Shown: positions 1 through 9,212 of the stretch, in pieces
Layout of the letters: every line of letters begins with the position of its first letter
Numbering within the stretch: position 1 is the first letter of the stretch
Source of the DNA: Chitinophagaceae bacterium DXS
GTDB lineage: Bacteria; Bacteroidota; Bacteroidia; Chitinophagales; Chitinophagaceae
Reading direction: 5' to 3'
NCBI GenBank assembly: GCA_030345135.1
Contig: CP128386.1
Span: forward strand, 5,967,327 to 6,031,326
Length of the DNA: 64,000 bases
Notes under the pieces: generated by a model
What the model saw: only the letters and a program-made list of their open reading frames with translations
The model's database searches: none
Told to the model about the DNA's origin: nothing
Program-made: the position numbers and the translations under genes

Positions 1-128
1 CCAAGCACTTCTGCGTGTAACTGATAAGCAGTGAATAGCGTAAGTAGGATAATCATTTTCATGATCAGCAAGCATTTAAGCAAAGGCACCACGTGCCGGC
101 GCCTGTTTTCAGGCACATTTTTTTTCAT
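1..128 (-). CDS. N-terminus of a SusC/RagA-type TonB-dependent receptor (partial)
   Basis: Reading the minus strand from the ATG at 128 gives an uninterrupted frame to the window edge: about 20 basic/polar residues, then a hydrophobic signal segment (MIILLTLFTAYQLHA) followed by EVLG. This is the start typical of STN-containing SusC-like outer-membrane receptors in Chitinophagaceae. A shorter start at the internal MKM (minus-strand ATG at 62) is possible. It lies directly downstream of an ECF sigma and a FecR gene on the same strand, the usual order for a receptor controlled by trans-envelope signalling. Only 42 codons are visible, so the receptor assignment rests on context and signal-peptide style. 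Confidence 0.55.
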   Translation of the reverse strand, partial: MKKNVPENRRRHVVPLLKCLLIMKMIILLTLFTAYQLHAEVL

Positions 129-314
129 ACTTTTGGTTTTACGGTTTTACAATTGGAAACGCAGCAATTTGCCGATCGCCCGCGTTTCCGTTAAGCCTAA
201 TGTGGGTAGCCGCGCTTTTCTTCAACCTGTATCCTTGCACAGAGTCAGGCCGGAAAGCCGGTTTCCCTTTTTATAAGCGATAACTTACAATTGGCCTTGC
301 CGGGCCCGTGTACA

Positions 315-1427
315 TTAGTCGCTTTTTGATTTATAGATCTCTACTTCATGGTCATGTATTTTATATGTAAAGGGTGCGGTTAGCTGCAGGGCATTTAAAG
401 CCTGTTCAATAGTCTCGTTTTCAAACACACCTTTAAAACGGTAATTCATCACCCTATCACTCCGGAAAATGATTTTTACATCAAACCACCGTTCCATTTT
501 TACTGCGAGGTCCTGAAACCTGTCTCCGTCAAAAATCAATTTGTTGTACACCCAGGACGTTTCCTTCATTGCGCTGTCCGGTAGGCTTTTAGACACCGGC
601 ATAATGAATATATCCTGGGATGAAGTTTTTGCGATCGTATTTGCCGGAACTGTCAGTTTCAGGCTATCTCTTTCTTTATTAAAAATGAGTTTTTCGTGTG
701 GTTGAAGTAAAACACGCGGACCTGTTGGTTCATTTTTTTTGATCACTTCGATCAGGCCACGTACGAGCGTCGCCTCAATGGTAGATTCTTTAGGGTAAGA
801 TTTTACGTTGAAGGCAGTTCCCAGTACTTTAATATCTATTCCCGACGTGTGCACTATAAATGGTCTTTGTGCATTTTTCACAACATCAAAAAATGCTTCT
901 CCCTCCAGTTCCACTTCACGGAATTTGCTGTTAAAGCTGCTGTTGTAGGTGATCCGGCTTTCAGCGTTCAGCCATACTTTAGTTCCATCCGGAAGTGTCA
1001 GCCTGGATTTTGCGCCGCTTTTCGCGCTTACTTCATTTTTATGGGAAACGGCTACAATTGGCTGCGGCTGTTTTCCGGAATATTTATAGATACCCAAAAA
1101 CACTGCGGCACATGCAGCAGCCGCGGCTGACCATAGATATATTTTTCGCCTGAAAGAAGAATTATTTTTTGGGGCACTTATTTGCTCCTCATTTGTAGAA
1201 GTTGTTTCGTCTGCAAGCGCGAGTATGTGATTAAAATGTTCGTCTGAGTTGGTTTCGTCATCAGCAAATGTGCCTTTGCCGGAGATCCAGTAATTACTCA
1301 GCAGATCCAGGAAATATTGTTGATCCGGTTGATCTTTCAGCAGGTCAAACAGTTCCTTTTGCTCCTCTTCAGAAGTTTCTCCGGCTAAATGTCTGGTGAT
1401 TAAAACAGCAAGTTTATTGTTAAGCAT
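315..1427 (-). CDS. FecR family anti-sigma factor
   Basis: 370 residues. The cytoplasmic N-terminal part (residues 1-95) would bind the ECF sigma factor; a single membrane segment follows at about 96-116 (Ala-rich, flanked by RRK and KYSGK). The periplasmic FecR domain spans about 130-240 and includes LPDGTKVWLNAESRITY and the VELEGEAFFDV block. A C-terminal DUF4974-like region (about 290-365) contains FKGVFENETIEQALNALQL and should contact the signalling domain of an outer-membrane receptor. It is encoded about 190 bp downstream of the ECF sigma gene and upstream of the partial receptor. The role is inferred from family knowledge: it transmits substrate occupancy of the receptor to the sigma factor. 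Confidence 0.93.
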   Translation of the reverse strand: MLNNKLAVLITRHLAGETSEEEQKELFDLLKDQPDQQYFLDLLSNYWISGKGTFADDETNSDEHFNHILALADETTSTNEEQISAPKNNSSFRRKIYLWSAAAAACAAVFLGIYKYSGKQPQPIVAVSHKNEVSAKSGAKSRLTLPDGTKVWLNAESRITYNSSFNSKFREVELEGEAFFDVVKNAQRPFIVHTSGIDIKVLGTAFNVKSYPKESTIEATLVRGLIEVIKKNEPTGPRVLLQPHEKLIFNKERDSLKLTVPANTIAKTSSQDIFIMPVSKSLPDSAMKETSWVYNKLIFDGDRFQDLAVKMERWFDVKIIFRSDRVMNYRFKGVFENETIEQALNALQLTAPFTYKIHDHEVEIYKSKSD

Positions 1428-1497
1428 GATTGTGACTTAACTATACAGACAGGGAAAAAGAAAGATGACCCTAAAAGGGCGAGAAACTTTTTTTGAC

Positions 1498-1610
1498 GAG
1501 GTGTGAGGTGTGAGGTGTGAGGTATGAGGCGTGAGGTGTGAGGTGTGAGGTGTGAGGTGTGAGGTATGAGGTTTAAAACTTTAAGCCTCATACCTCATGC
1601 CTTAAATCTT
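1498..1610. repeat. GAGGTGT stutter repeat with inverted arm
   Basis: From 1498 to 1572 the 7-bp word GAGGTGT is repeated about ten times with small variants (GAGGTAT, GAGGCGT). The last unit (1561-1577) pairs with 1580-1596, giving a 17-bp stem with one mismatch and a 2-nt loop. The element sits between the sigma and FecR genes. The same word family returns at 49459-49677. It may act as a transcript hairpin within the operon. Confidence 0.8.
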
Positions 1611-1621
1611 ATCCCAGGCTT

Positions 1622-2218
1622 TTACTTTTGAATTTTGATTTCTCTGGAAGTTTTTATCTCCAGGTGGTTGCGGAGTTTTTCACTGATGCGCTTTACGGCA
1701 ATTACCATTTGAGCATCTACCGTGTTAACAGAAACATTGAGTATTTCGGCTACTTCTTTATATTTCAATCCGTCTTCTCTCACCAGTTTAAAGATCATTT
1801 TACAACGTGGAGGCAATTCTTCAACAGCGGTTTCAATTTTTTTGAAAAGTTCTGCTGTCATCATTTTTTGCTCGGGATTCTGCTCTGTTGCAAGATGTAT
1901 GTCGATAAAATCAAATGGATCGGTGATCTGTTCTTTAGCTTTCTGTGAAAGACGATTAAGTGAGGCATTTTTTACAGCCGTATATAAATAAACACTGATA
2001 TTTTGTATATCCGGGGCGTTTACCCGGTTTTTCCACAGCCTGACAAACACCTCGTCTACGACTTCTATCGCCGCTTCGCGGTTTTTTAATATTGCCAGTG
2101 AAAAATGGATGAGGCGTGCGGAGAAAAGATCAAATAACTGCCTGAAGGATTGCTGGTTGCTATTTGCAATTCCTGTCAGTATATCGTTATTTTCTTTATC
2201 GTGACCTGTAATCTTCAT
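1622..2218 (-). CDS. ECF-type RNA polymerase sigma factor
   Basis: About 198 residues from the chosen start MKITGHDKEN at 2218; an upstream in-frame ATG at 2248 would add ten residues unlike the family. Region 2 is seen as FRQLFDLFSARLIHFSLAIL followed by EVVDEVFVRLWKNR. Region 4 is an HTH, DGLKYKEVAEILNVSVNTVD, after PPRCKMIFKL. This matches the Bacteroidota FecI/SigV-like group that pairs with FecR. It is the first gene of the minus-strand sigma/FecR/receptor series and is divergent from the PhnA gene at 2510; the 290 bp between them should hold both promoters. Confidence 0.93.
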   Translation of the reverse strand: MKITGHDKENNDILTGIANSNQQSFRQLFDLFSARLIHFSLAILKNREAAIEVVDEVFVRLWKNRVNAPDIQNISVYLYTAVKNASLNRLSQKAKEQITDPFDFIDIHLATEQNPEQKMMTAELFKKIETAVEELPPRCKMIFKLVREDGLKYKEVAEILNVSVNTVDAQMVIAVKRISEKLRNHLEIKTSREIKIQK

Positions 2219-2509
2219 AAAATGGCAAGCCGGATGAATAAGCCTCAAATTTATAGGAGAAGCAGTTGTTCTGCAAAATCTCTTTTTAAAGGCAACAATT
2301 TAATCTGTTGCGTTGCATGAAAAGCCGCAACTTTCGGAATTTTGTGTCTCCGCAGTTCACGTAAACAATTACAGACCGGTAAATGAATCTTTGAATATCG
2401 GTCGTGGTTGTGTCTTTCCGAATGAGGGACAAGTTCGTCTCTTAAAAAAATAATACCTTAGCCGGCCCCTTTCCCCCCTTTTGACAAACATTTAAACCAA
2501 AGAACGATA

Positions 2510-3094
2510 ATGAAGCTAAAAGAACAACTACTGAAAAGAAGCGAAGGCAAATGCGAATTGTGCGGATCTGCAGATAACCTTGACGTTTACGAAATACCGC
2601 CTCAATCGCAAAGCGATGAAAACAATAGTATTCTTATTTGCGGCAAATGTCTGGCTCAAATAGAGAAAAAAGAGGAGCCGGACAGCAACCATTGGCAATG
2701 CCTTTCTACAAGCATGTGGAGCGAAGTGCCGGGTGTGCAGGTTGTTACCTGGCGTTTATTGAACAGGTTTCGTGGTGAAAGCTGGGCCGCTGACAACCTG
2801 GATATGATGTACCTTGATGATGAAATGTTGAGCTGGGCAAAAGCGACAGGCGATCATGAAAATGATGCTTCCGTTGATCTGCACAGGGATTGCAATGGCG
2901 CAATATTAAATTCGGGTGATACTGTTGTTCTGATAAAATCATTGGATGTAAAGGGTAGCACCATTAATGCCAAAATGGGCACGGTAGTAAAAAACATCCG
3001 TTTGGTGGAGGATAACACAGAGCAGATTGAAGGCAGGATTGAAGGACAGGTAATTGTAATCCTGACAAAATATGTGAGGAAACAGAATAGCTAA
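2510..3094 (+). CDS. PhnA-domain zinc-ribbon protein
   Basis: 194 residues. The N-terminus is an HNH-like zinc ribbon: two CxxC pairs, CELCG near residue 16 and CGKC near 45. The C-terminal 70 residues form the PhnA/YjdM domain (DCNGAILNSGDTVVLIKSLD then GTVVKNIRL and GQVIVILTKYVRK). The E. coli relative was named for a phosphonate operon, but it is not a phosphonate hydrolase and its activity is unclear. This copy is the longer Bacteroidota type. It stands alone, divergent from the ECF sigma gene, and is followed by a good terminator hairpin. Confidence 0.9.
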   Translation: MKLKEQLLKRSEGKCELCGSADNLDVYEIPPQSQSDENNSILICGKCLAQIEKKEEPDSNHWQCLSTSMWSEVPGVQVVTWRLLNRFRGESWAADNLDMMYLDDEMLSWAKATGDHENDASVDLHRDCNGAILNSGDTVVLIKSLDVKGSTINAKMGTVVKNIRLVEDNTEQIEGRIEGQVIVILTKYVRKQNS

Positions 3095-3140
3095 GAAGTG
3101 CTGTATTGTGTCATGATAATTTTTCGATATTATTAAAAAG

Positions 3141-3177
3141 AAAAAGTTGCTGCACAACCAAGTGCTGCAACTTTTTT
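3141..3177 (+). terminator. Intrinsic terminator after the PhnA gene
   Basis: A hairpin begins 47 bp after the stop codon: AAAAGTTGC pairs with GCAACTTTT, and an inner GCAC/GTGC stem is separated by one mismatch. A run of six T follows. It is A/T-symmetric, so it could act in both directions. Confidence 0.8.
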
Positions 3178-3204
3178 GTAGTAAGCTTGTCGAAGTGTGG
3201 ATTT

Positions 3205-3253
3205 ATTCTCTGTGCAACTCAGTGTCTTCTCCGTGGCACTCTGTGTAACTGTA
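3205..3253. repeat. CACAGAG-family intergenic repeat
   Basis: On the minus strand this reads as repeated CACAGAG/CACGGAG words (ACACAGAGTGCCACGGAG and similar). The same family occurs at 11891-11935, 12599-12640, 32554-32597 and 33025-33066. No gene is seen in it. Confidence 0.6.
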
Positions 3254-3338
3254 TTTTTAACAGAGCATGTAACATCGGATGTGAGATCGTTTGCGAATAT
3301 TCAAAAGAAGTTTTGTAAATGTTTGTATAAGATCACGT

Positions 3339-3611
3339 TTAATCTCCCTCATCTTCTTCCAGCGAATTTTTTTCGTCGCCTCCCAGGCTGTAATAGTTAT
3401 TTTCTTCATCTTCTTCACCAATTATTTCGTCGCTGTCGTCCAATTCTGAACCGGGAACATCCAGATCTTCCGAAAGGGGAACGCTATCATCAACAAACTC
3501 TTCTTTTTTGTCCTTGTTATAAATGTCTTCTTTTTCAGGATAATGGGGATAGCCCGGAAATTTTTCATCTTCTCCGGATGAAGCTTGCTGCTGATTTTTC
3601 TTCTTATCCAT
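3339..3611 (-). CDS. Small highly acidic hypothetical protein
   Basis: About 90 residues from MDKKKNQQQ at 3611; an upstream ATG at 3650 adds 13 residues of doubtful coding value. After a short basic start the protein is dominated by Asp and Glu (SELDDSDEIIGEEDEENN, NSLEEDEGD), with several Pro/Tyr early on (FPGYPHYPEKED). No signal peptide, membrane segment or known domain is seen. It is probably a soluble, disordered cytoplasmic protein. Function is not recognised. Confidence 0.55.
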   Translation of the reverse strand: MDKKKNQQQASSGEDEKFPGYPHYPEKEDIYNKDKKEEFVDDSVPLSEDLDVPGSELDDSDEIIGEEDEENNYYSLGGDEKNSLEEDEGD

Positions 3612-3859
3612 AAAGCTTAATTTAATATTACTAAGGTACTCAGATATCATTGAATATAGTGCAAAATTTCCCCGGATTCCTTATCCAAAACGCAGACTAC
3701 CGGTGCTTTTGCTGATCTTCGGAGTTGCACGAATTTTATATAATTTTTGAAGAAAGCTACTCATAGACATTGGTGTAAAATTCTTTGAGTTTATGGGTTA
3801 ATTAATTAAACAATATATTTGATACCTGTTAAACCAATTATCCGTAACCAAAACTTTGT

Positions 3860-4660
3860 ATGACTATAATGCAACTAAGACATTATGCAAGCCTTCTTGT
3901 TGGTTTGGTTTTTATTTCTTGTAATCAAAACGCTTCGGTTAAATCCACAAATAAAATCGTAGATTCTACCAAAACAAGTGTAGCTCCGGCCGTGGAGGAT
4001 AGTTTGCAATATGCGATTGACTTAAATAGCTACGCTGGTCTTCCTTTCTGGACTTCAGATATGGCGCACGCTGGAGCAAATGGATACATCGATACTTTTA
4101 CTATTGGCGAAAACGAGCTCCGGATCGTTCATCAAAACGAGGAGTATGATGGCTTGGTTGAAGTAAATAAAAATGGCCGTTGGTATAAAGTGTGGCAATT
4201 TGAGAACCTTGGAAATCACAATGATTACGATAGAACACAGGACCTGAACAGGGATGGTTATAACGATCTCATATTTTACTGGAAATGGTCTGCTGAAGTG
4301 CATTTTTTTGATCCGTCTAAAAGCTGCTTTTCTCCGGAGATAAATTGCGAGTTGGCTGAAAGTTGGGAAAGACTTGATAGTTCGGCTGGAACGTACTATG
4401 AAGTCAGAGAGGGAAAGCTATTACAACCGGTTAGGAGCGCGCTATTCAAGTTTAAAAACTTTGAGAAAATTGAGTTGGCGAATCTTACGCTGACTTTTGA
4501 TTCCGGAGATGAAAATTATTACATAAAAAAAGCAGCGCTCCGTTATGCAAATAGTGATCAAGTGGACGAGATAAAGGTGCCTGAGAAGATGAGTGTTATT
4601 GATTTTGACTATAAAGGCTTCTGGAAAGAAAAACAGGCACATATTACTGGCAACCAATGA
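3860..4660 (+). CDS. Hypothetical lipoprotein with an FG-GAP/EF-like segment
   Basis: 266 residues; a second ATG at 3869 is an equally plausible start. A lipoprotein signal is present (LLVGLVFISCN, Cys near residue 21), so the mature protein should be attached to the envelope. A calcium-binding-like stretch, DLNRDGYNDLIFYWKW, resembles the repeat of VCBS/FG-GAP proteins, but only one copy is seen. No catalytic motif is recognised. It converges on the TerB-like gene on the other strand. Confidence 0.7.
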   Translation: MTIMQLRHYASLLVGLVFISCNQNASVKSTNKIVDSTKTSVAPAVEDSLQYAIDLNSYAGLPFWTSDMAHAGANGYIDTFTIGENELRIVHQNEEYDGLVEVNKNGRWYKVWQFENLGNHNDYDRTQDLNRDGYNDLIFYWKWSAEVHFFDPSKSCFSPEINCELAESWERLDSSAGTYYEVREGKLLQPVRSALFKFKNFEKIELANLTLTFDSGDENYYIKKAALRYANSDQVDEIKVPEKMSVIDFDYKGFWKEKQAHITGNQ

Positions 4661-4706
4661 TTGCAACGGTGCGACTCATTAATCAGAACTTAGAAAGGTA
4701 TAAAAA

Positions 4707-4724
4707 GCACCTTAAGCAAGGTGC
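4707..4724. terminator. Small hairpin between convergent genes
   Basis: GCACCTT and AAGGTGC form a 7-bp stem with a 4-nt loop, preceded by an A run and followed by an A/T-rich stretch. It could serve as a weak bidirectional terminator for the lipoprotein and the TerB-like gene. Confidence 0.5.
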
Positions 4725-4743
4725 ATATATAAACTTCGTTGGG

Positions 4744-5166
4744 TTAAAAGAATTTCTGCGTTTCCACGATCTTTCTTTGTACCATCATCTTTTTCACAAA
4801 TAATTGTTCATTAGAGGTGATTCCCAAAAGGTCGCCGAGCGTTTCGATCAGGCGATCCTCCGAGGCATCCAGTTGCCCGTCACTTAAAAATAATTCCACA
4901 CAATAGGAAAATAAAGCTGCTTCGTTTGCAGAGCTGATAGTTGTAATCAGATATTGCAAATACGCACGCTCGTCAGTTATGGTAGGTTTATAAGCTTTAA
5001 AGCGGACAACTTCATCTTTAAAATTGAGTGTTTCATGCATGCCCAGTGCGGCAAATTTTCCCGCAACGGAGTCCAGCTCACCCTCGGAGAAAACACCATC
5101 TTTAAAGCAGCAATACAAAAACAAATGGCATACAGCTGCGTCTTTTGATCCAATCTCTTTATACAT
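4744..5166 (-). CDS. TerB-like (tellurite-resistance family) domain protein
   Basis: About 140 residues from MYKEIGSKD at 5166; the frame opens ten codons earlier. It is all-helical with two acidic repeats typical of TerB-like folds: FKDGVFSEGELDSVAGKFA near the N-terminus and FLSDGQLDASEDRLIETLGD towards the C-terminus. In known TerB domains these acidic turns bind metal. No other Ter genes are nearby, so a role in tellurite resistance should not be assumed. It is single-gene and convergent with the lipoprotein gene. Confidence 0.65.
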   Translation of the reverse strand: MYKEIGSKDAAVCHLFLYCCFKDGVFSEGELDSVAGKFAALGMHETLNFKDEVVRFKAYKPTITDERAYLQYLITTISSANEAALFSYCVELFLSDGQLDASEDRLIETLGDLLGITSNEQLFVKKMMVQRKIVETQKFF

Positions 5167-5256
5167 ACTATTGAGTTTTTTGTTTCGATAAAACAATTTT
5201 GATGCCGGGGCGATTAGGGTCAGCCAGATTAATTGATAGTCGTCAGCGTTTTATTC

Positions 5257-5390
5257 AAGTACGATTTACGAAGTACGAAGTACTCAGCTTTTTGGCACGT
5301 TGTGTTTTATATACAGGTCGAAAAAACAAGATGCCTGTCGAGAAGGAACAAGTTTGAATTAAAGTACTTCGTACTTCGTAAATCGTACTT
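5257..5390. repeat. Perfect 28-bp inverted repeat (GAAGTAC family)
   Basis: Bases 5257-5284 are the exact reverse complement of 5363-5390: 28 of 28 positions, 78 bp apart. Each arm contains the stuttered word CGAAGTAC/CGATTTAC. A related, more degenerate single arm occurs at 20535-20562. The 355-bp gap between the TerB-like gene and the membrane-protein gene otherwise shows no gene. The arrangement resembles a REPIN, two inverted REP elements with a short spacer. Confidence 0.9.
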
Positions 5391-5551
5391 TAAACACGTT
5401 GTATAACCCAGGAAGCGATGTTTGCTTCTTCTGCCTCCCCTCTTGCACTTACAAAAAATAATACGTAAATTTAAGAAAGACTGAGCATTACCTTTTCTGA
5501 AATCTCCGGCATTAGCTTCCCGATAGATTAATGTTAGCAATACATTAAATC

Positions 5552-8500
5552 ATGGCCAATACCAATAAATACCCATTTAGAAGAAATCTGTATATTATCC
5601 TCACGCTTACGGGATTGGTTTGTCTTTTTATCGCATTGAATTACCTGGTGATTATTCCCCAGCAACAAGACTGGTTCAACAAAAAGACGTTTCGCATACT
5701 GCAGGATCAGACAAATGATTTTTCGGAGATGATTGGAGGCTATGATACTTACTTCAGGAACTATGCTGATACCCCCACCAGGAAGATTCAATGGAATGAA
5801 TCTTTTACTAACCCTGCCTTATTTATGCAAACGCTCAAGGGTTCTTTTGATGGATACAACGCCCGTAAAAAAGATACAACACGGTTTTGGATTGAATTTG
5901 TGGCTGACTCAGTAAAGTTTTATAACAGCAGACATCCGAAAGATCCTTTCTTTAAAAGCTTGCACGATCTTATTCAGCCCATTCAGTCAATGCACGAACG
6001 GATATTTGAGCATGTATTGCTGGTAAAGCACGATACTTTGGAAAAGGAAGAGATGTTGATCTATAAATCTCCGGGGTTGTCCATAGACTATGACTATATC
6101 AATCTCGATTCAAGCCTGAAAAAAGGCCCACTGCATCTTTCTTCCATTACGGATATCGTTGTTAACGGTGTGCCGTATAAGATGTTTCTATGTCCTTTTA
6201 AATTCAGGGATCAGTCCTTTATACTTGGCGGCTTATTGTCCACACGCATCTACAAGCAAAGTCTGACGGCTTCTTCATACCCTGTAATCATTACAATCGG
6301 ATCACTGGTGATACTTATTATCATCAGTTTCCCATTTCTTAAAATTTATTTTTTAAGCAGGAGAGAGAATATCAATATCACGGATGTGCGTACGCTTGTA
6401 GCAGCTTTTTTACTGGGGCCTTCTTTTTTTATTCTTTTGCTTGGCACAGGCTATATCTTCACGATGGGCGATGAGCGCACAACCGAGTTACTTAGATCGT
6501 TGCATGCCTCCGTTCAGCGTAACTTTTACGCAGAGCTTGATTCTGTAGTAAAGCAAATGCGGGAGTTTGACGCATTACTGGATACCTCCAGATTTTCGCA
6601 GAATGCAGATTCTTCTTCAATAGTTCGCTACAAGTCTATGGTTGACTACTGGAAGGAATATAAGAAGAGCAGAACTGGCAAGCGTACCTACTCGTTCGCT
6701 GACCTGTATTTTTATCCGTCTACGTACAAGAATATGGACGGTGTTACCTGGGCCGATTCCAACGGGCAAATGATTGCAAAATGGAACTTTATTGATACTG
6801 CGTTTAGTTATCTTTCCCTGCGTGAGCGTCAATATTTCAAAGATGTGCGGGATGGCAATCTTATCGCTTTACCCAATCACCCAACAAAAGATTCTTTTGC
6901 TATACAGCCTACCATTTCATGGGCTACGGGTGGTTATACCATTAATATATCTTCAAGAAGCAATGCTACTTTTAAAAATGCGAATGAGATACAAAGAGCC
7001 AAAATGATTCTGATCTCGGCCAACATGTACTCAGTCTTTAACCCTGTTACCCCTAAGGGGTTTGGATTTTGCATTGTTGACGGAAAAGGCAATACTGTTT
7101 TTCACTCCGAGTCTTCCCGCGCCATGCACGAAAATGTTTTAAAGGAAACTGATGGTAATGATGAGCTGGTTAAAGCAATACGGCACAAGGATTCTGTTTA
7201 TATAGACAACATTACTTTGTATGGCCTTAGTGTTAAGATGATTGTAACGCCGATGAAGAATCTTCATTATTATCTCATCAGTTATTATCAAAACAGGGAG
7301 CAGAATTTGTTTGTTTTTCATATTACTGCATTTACTTTCTTTTGCACGCTTGTACTGTTTGCGGCGTTTCTCGTATTTCTTCTTGCTTATTATCTTTCAG
7401 AAGCAAAACCTTCGCGTTTATTGTTTGAACCGGGCAATCCTGATTGGATGATGCCAAAACCATCCAAGTCCAATTATTACAAACAGTTGATTTTGTTTGA
7501 GCTGCTTTTGCTTGGTTTCGTAACGATACTTTTCCTGTTTGCCAAACAGTTTAATGCGCTTTCATTCACCCTTGTTGATGTTGCTATATTTCTGCCTTTT
7601 CTTACTATAACCGGATATTACATCATCAAGAACAACCTGAGTGAAGAGATGCCGGATCATACGTTGCGGTCTTTTTTTGTGCTCAATAAAAAAATACTCC
7701 TGTTTTACCTGTTTACATTGCTCATATTTCTTCTGTTGAGAAAGTATCTTATCGGATCGGGCAACTTAAAAAATATAGCAATTGCATCACTTATAAGTAT
7801 CTGTCTGCTGGCATTTTTCTTTACTGCCATCTTTAAAAAAGATAAGCCGCAAAGTACAGTTCAGGACAAAAGCAACTATTTGCAATATTTTACTTTTGCT
7901 ACTTTTTTGGCCGTGGTAATAATGAGTATAATACCAACGGCCGGCTTTATGTATTATGCTTTTAATAAGGAACTTCCACTACAAATTAAAACCCGTCAAC
8001 TTTACTTGTCGGAAAATATAGAAAGAAAAAGTCGTGAGGTTGATTACAATAGAAGAAAAAGAAAATGGAGTTTTATTACCCCCACCAATGATAGCTTTGC
8101 TATGGCTTATAATCGTTACCAGGATAGTCTGAAATATTCGTCCAGGTACGGCATCTATAGTGGCTCCGGCAAACTAAAAAGGGTTGCTTTTGATTCGTCA
8201 AAAAGAGATGTTGTTAATAATCGATTGTATAAACTGGTTACCAACTATTTGTTTCTTCCCTCAGATCACCTTGATTTTGTGAGCGACAGCCCATACTACT
8301 ATTGTTGGTTTCAGGACACTTCTGGCGCTACTAACCTAAAGTATGCAATATATGATTCGCTGCATAGGGACAATGCCATCCAGTTGACCAGCAGGTCTCC
8401 AAGATCCTTTGTGTTCTTCAATTTATTCAACACTGGCAGGGCATTCCTGGCATGGTTGTATTTAATAATCGGGCTACTCTTTGTTACCGTACATTTCTTT

Positions 8501-9202
8501 CTTATCAGATCGATGGCGAAAAAGATCTTTCTCCTCGGTTATTTTAGAAATTTTGAACCGGAATATGACTGGATGTATGAGCAGCTCAGCACCGATAAAA
8601 AAGTTGGCGATAAGGTGGTGATGCCAGCACAAACCAACATGAGCAGGCATAGTTTTGATCACTACGTGAAGAACATTATAGATGAAGAGGAAGCTGACAT
8701 AGCAAACAGTGAGGATGGCTACGACAGTATACTTAAAAGGCAGTTTATGCTTGAGAAGAGTTACGACCGCCTTTGGAGTGAATGTTCAACAGAGGAGAAG
8801 TTTATTTTATATGATTACGCGCTGGATGGCTTTACCAACTACAAGAATACTGATTTTCTTTACAGGCTTTGCGTGAAGGGACTGCTGAGAATTAATGAAG
8901 ATGGTCAGCTGCGCATTATTACTTACAGCTTCAGAAATTACCTGATTGCCAAAACAGGCACCGATGAAATAAACCGGCTGAAACAGGATATGAATATCGC
9001 TGGCACCTGGTCAAGCCTGAGAAATGTATTCTATTTCTTATTGTTTGGCATTGCTGTCTTCCTGATTGTAACACAGCAGGAAGTTGTTACCACCAGGCTC
9101 CTCGTGATTATTCCAGCGCTGGCTACGTTACTGCCGCAGATTATTAAATTGTTTGATAGAGGAGGTACTACAGTAAGTAGTGCCGATACAAAGAATAGCT
9201 AG
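5552..9202 (+). CDS. Very large polytopic membrane protein, function unknown
   Basis: 1216 residues. About twelve membrane segments are visible: near 14-34, 244-268 and 283-307, a bundle at 586-805 (six segments), then 964-985, 1159-1175 and 1184-1202. Two large extracytoplasmic regions (35-243 and 308-585) have the alternating pattern of sensor or Cache-like domains, and a third lies at about 806-960. The cytoplasmic part (986-1150) ends in a segment like a winged helix: WSECSTEEKFILYDYALDGF, then CVKGLLRINEDGQLRI. No kinase, phosphatase or GGDEF motif is seen. It is a single-gene unit with an unusual architecture; receptor or transport-linked functions are both possible. Confidence 0.85.
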   Translation: MANTNKYPFRRNLYIILTLTGLVCLFIALNYLVIIPQQQDWFNKKTFRILQDQTNDFSEMIGGYDTYFRNYADTPTRKIQWNESFTNPALFMQTLKGSFDGYNARKKDTTRFWIEFVADSVKFYNSRHPKDPFFKSLHDLIQPIQSMHERIFEHVLLVKHDTLEKEEMLIYKSPGLSIDYDYINLDSSLKKGPLHLSSITDIVVNGVPYKMFLCPFKFRDQSFILGGLLSTRIYKQSLTASSYPVIITIGSLVILIIISFPFLKIYFLSRRENINITDVRTLVAAFLLGPSFFILLLGTGYIFTMGDERTTELLRSLHASVQRNFYAELDSVVKQMREFDALLDTSRFSQNADSSSIVRYKSMVDYWKEYKKSRTGKRTYSFADLYFYPSTYKNMDGVTWADSNGQMIAKWNFIDTAFSYLSLRERQYFKDVRDGNLIALPNHPTKDSFAIQPTISWATGGYTINISSRSNATFKNANEIQRAKMILISANMYSVFNPVTPKGFGFCIVDGKGNTVFHSESSRAMHENVLKETDGNDELVKAIRHKDSVYIDNITLYGLSVKMIVTPMKNLHYYLISYYQNREQNLFVFHITAFTFFCTLVLFAAFLVFLLAYYLSEAKPSRLLFEPGNPDWMMPKPSKSNYYKQLILFELLLLGFVTILFLFAKQFNALSFTLVDVAIFLPFLTITGYYIIKNNLSEEMPDHTLRSFFVLNKKILLFYLFTLLIFLLLRKYLIGSGNLKNIAIASLISICLLAFFFTAIFKKDKPQSTVQDKSNYLQYFTFATFLAVVIMSIIPTAGFMYYAFNKELPLQIKTRQLYLSENIERKSREVDYNRRKRKWSFITPTNDSFAMAYNRYQDSLKYSSRYGIYSGSGKLKRVAFDSSKRDVVNNRLYKLVTNYLFLPSDHLDFVSDSPYYYCWFQDTSGATNLKYAIYDSLHRDNAIQLTSRSPRSFVFFNLFNTGRAFLAWLYLIIGLLFVTVHFFLIRSMAKKIFLLGYFRNFEPEYDWMYEQLSTDKKVGDKVVMPAQTNMSRHSFDHYVKNIIDEEEADIANSEDGYDSILKRQFMLEKSYDRLWSECSTEEKFILYDYALDGFTNYKNTDFLYRLCVKGLLRINEDGQLRIITYSFRNYLIAKTGTDEINRLKQDMNIAGTWSSLRNVFYFLLFGIAVFLIVTQQEVVTTRLLVIIPALATLLPQIIKLFDRGGTTVSSADTKNS

Positions 9203-9212
9203 TTTTTGAGCT

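Noticed and set aside
1400-1591. 63-codon minus-strand frame rich in His/Thr/Pro
   Set aside because: It is a translation of the GAGGTGT repeat (PHTSHLT repeats follow the 7-bp word) and overlaps the start of the FecR gene.
4744-5166. Tellurite-resistance operon
   Set aside because: Only one TerB-like gene is present, with no other Ter gene nearby, so only the fold is claimed.
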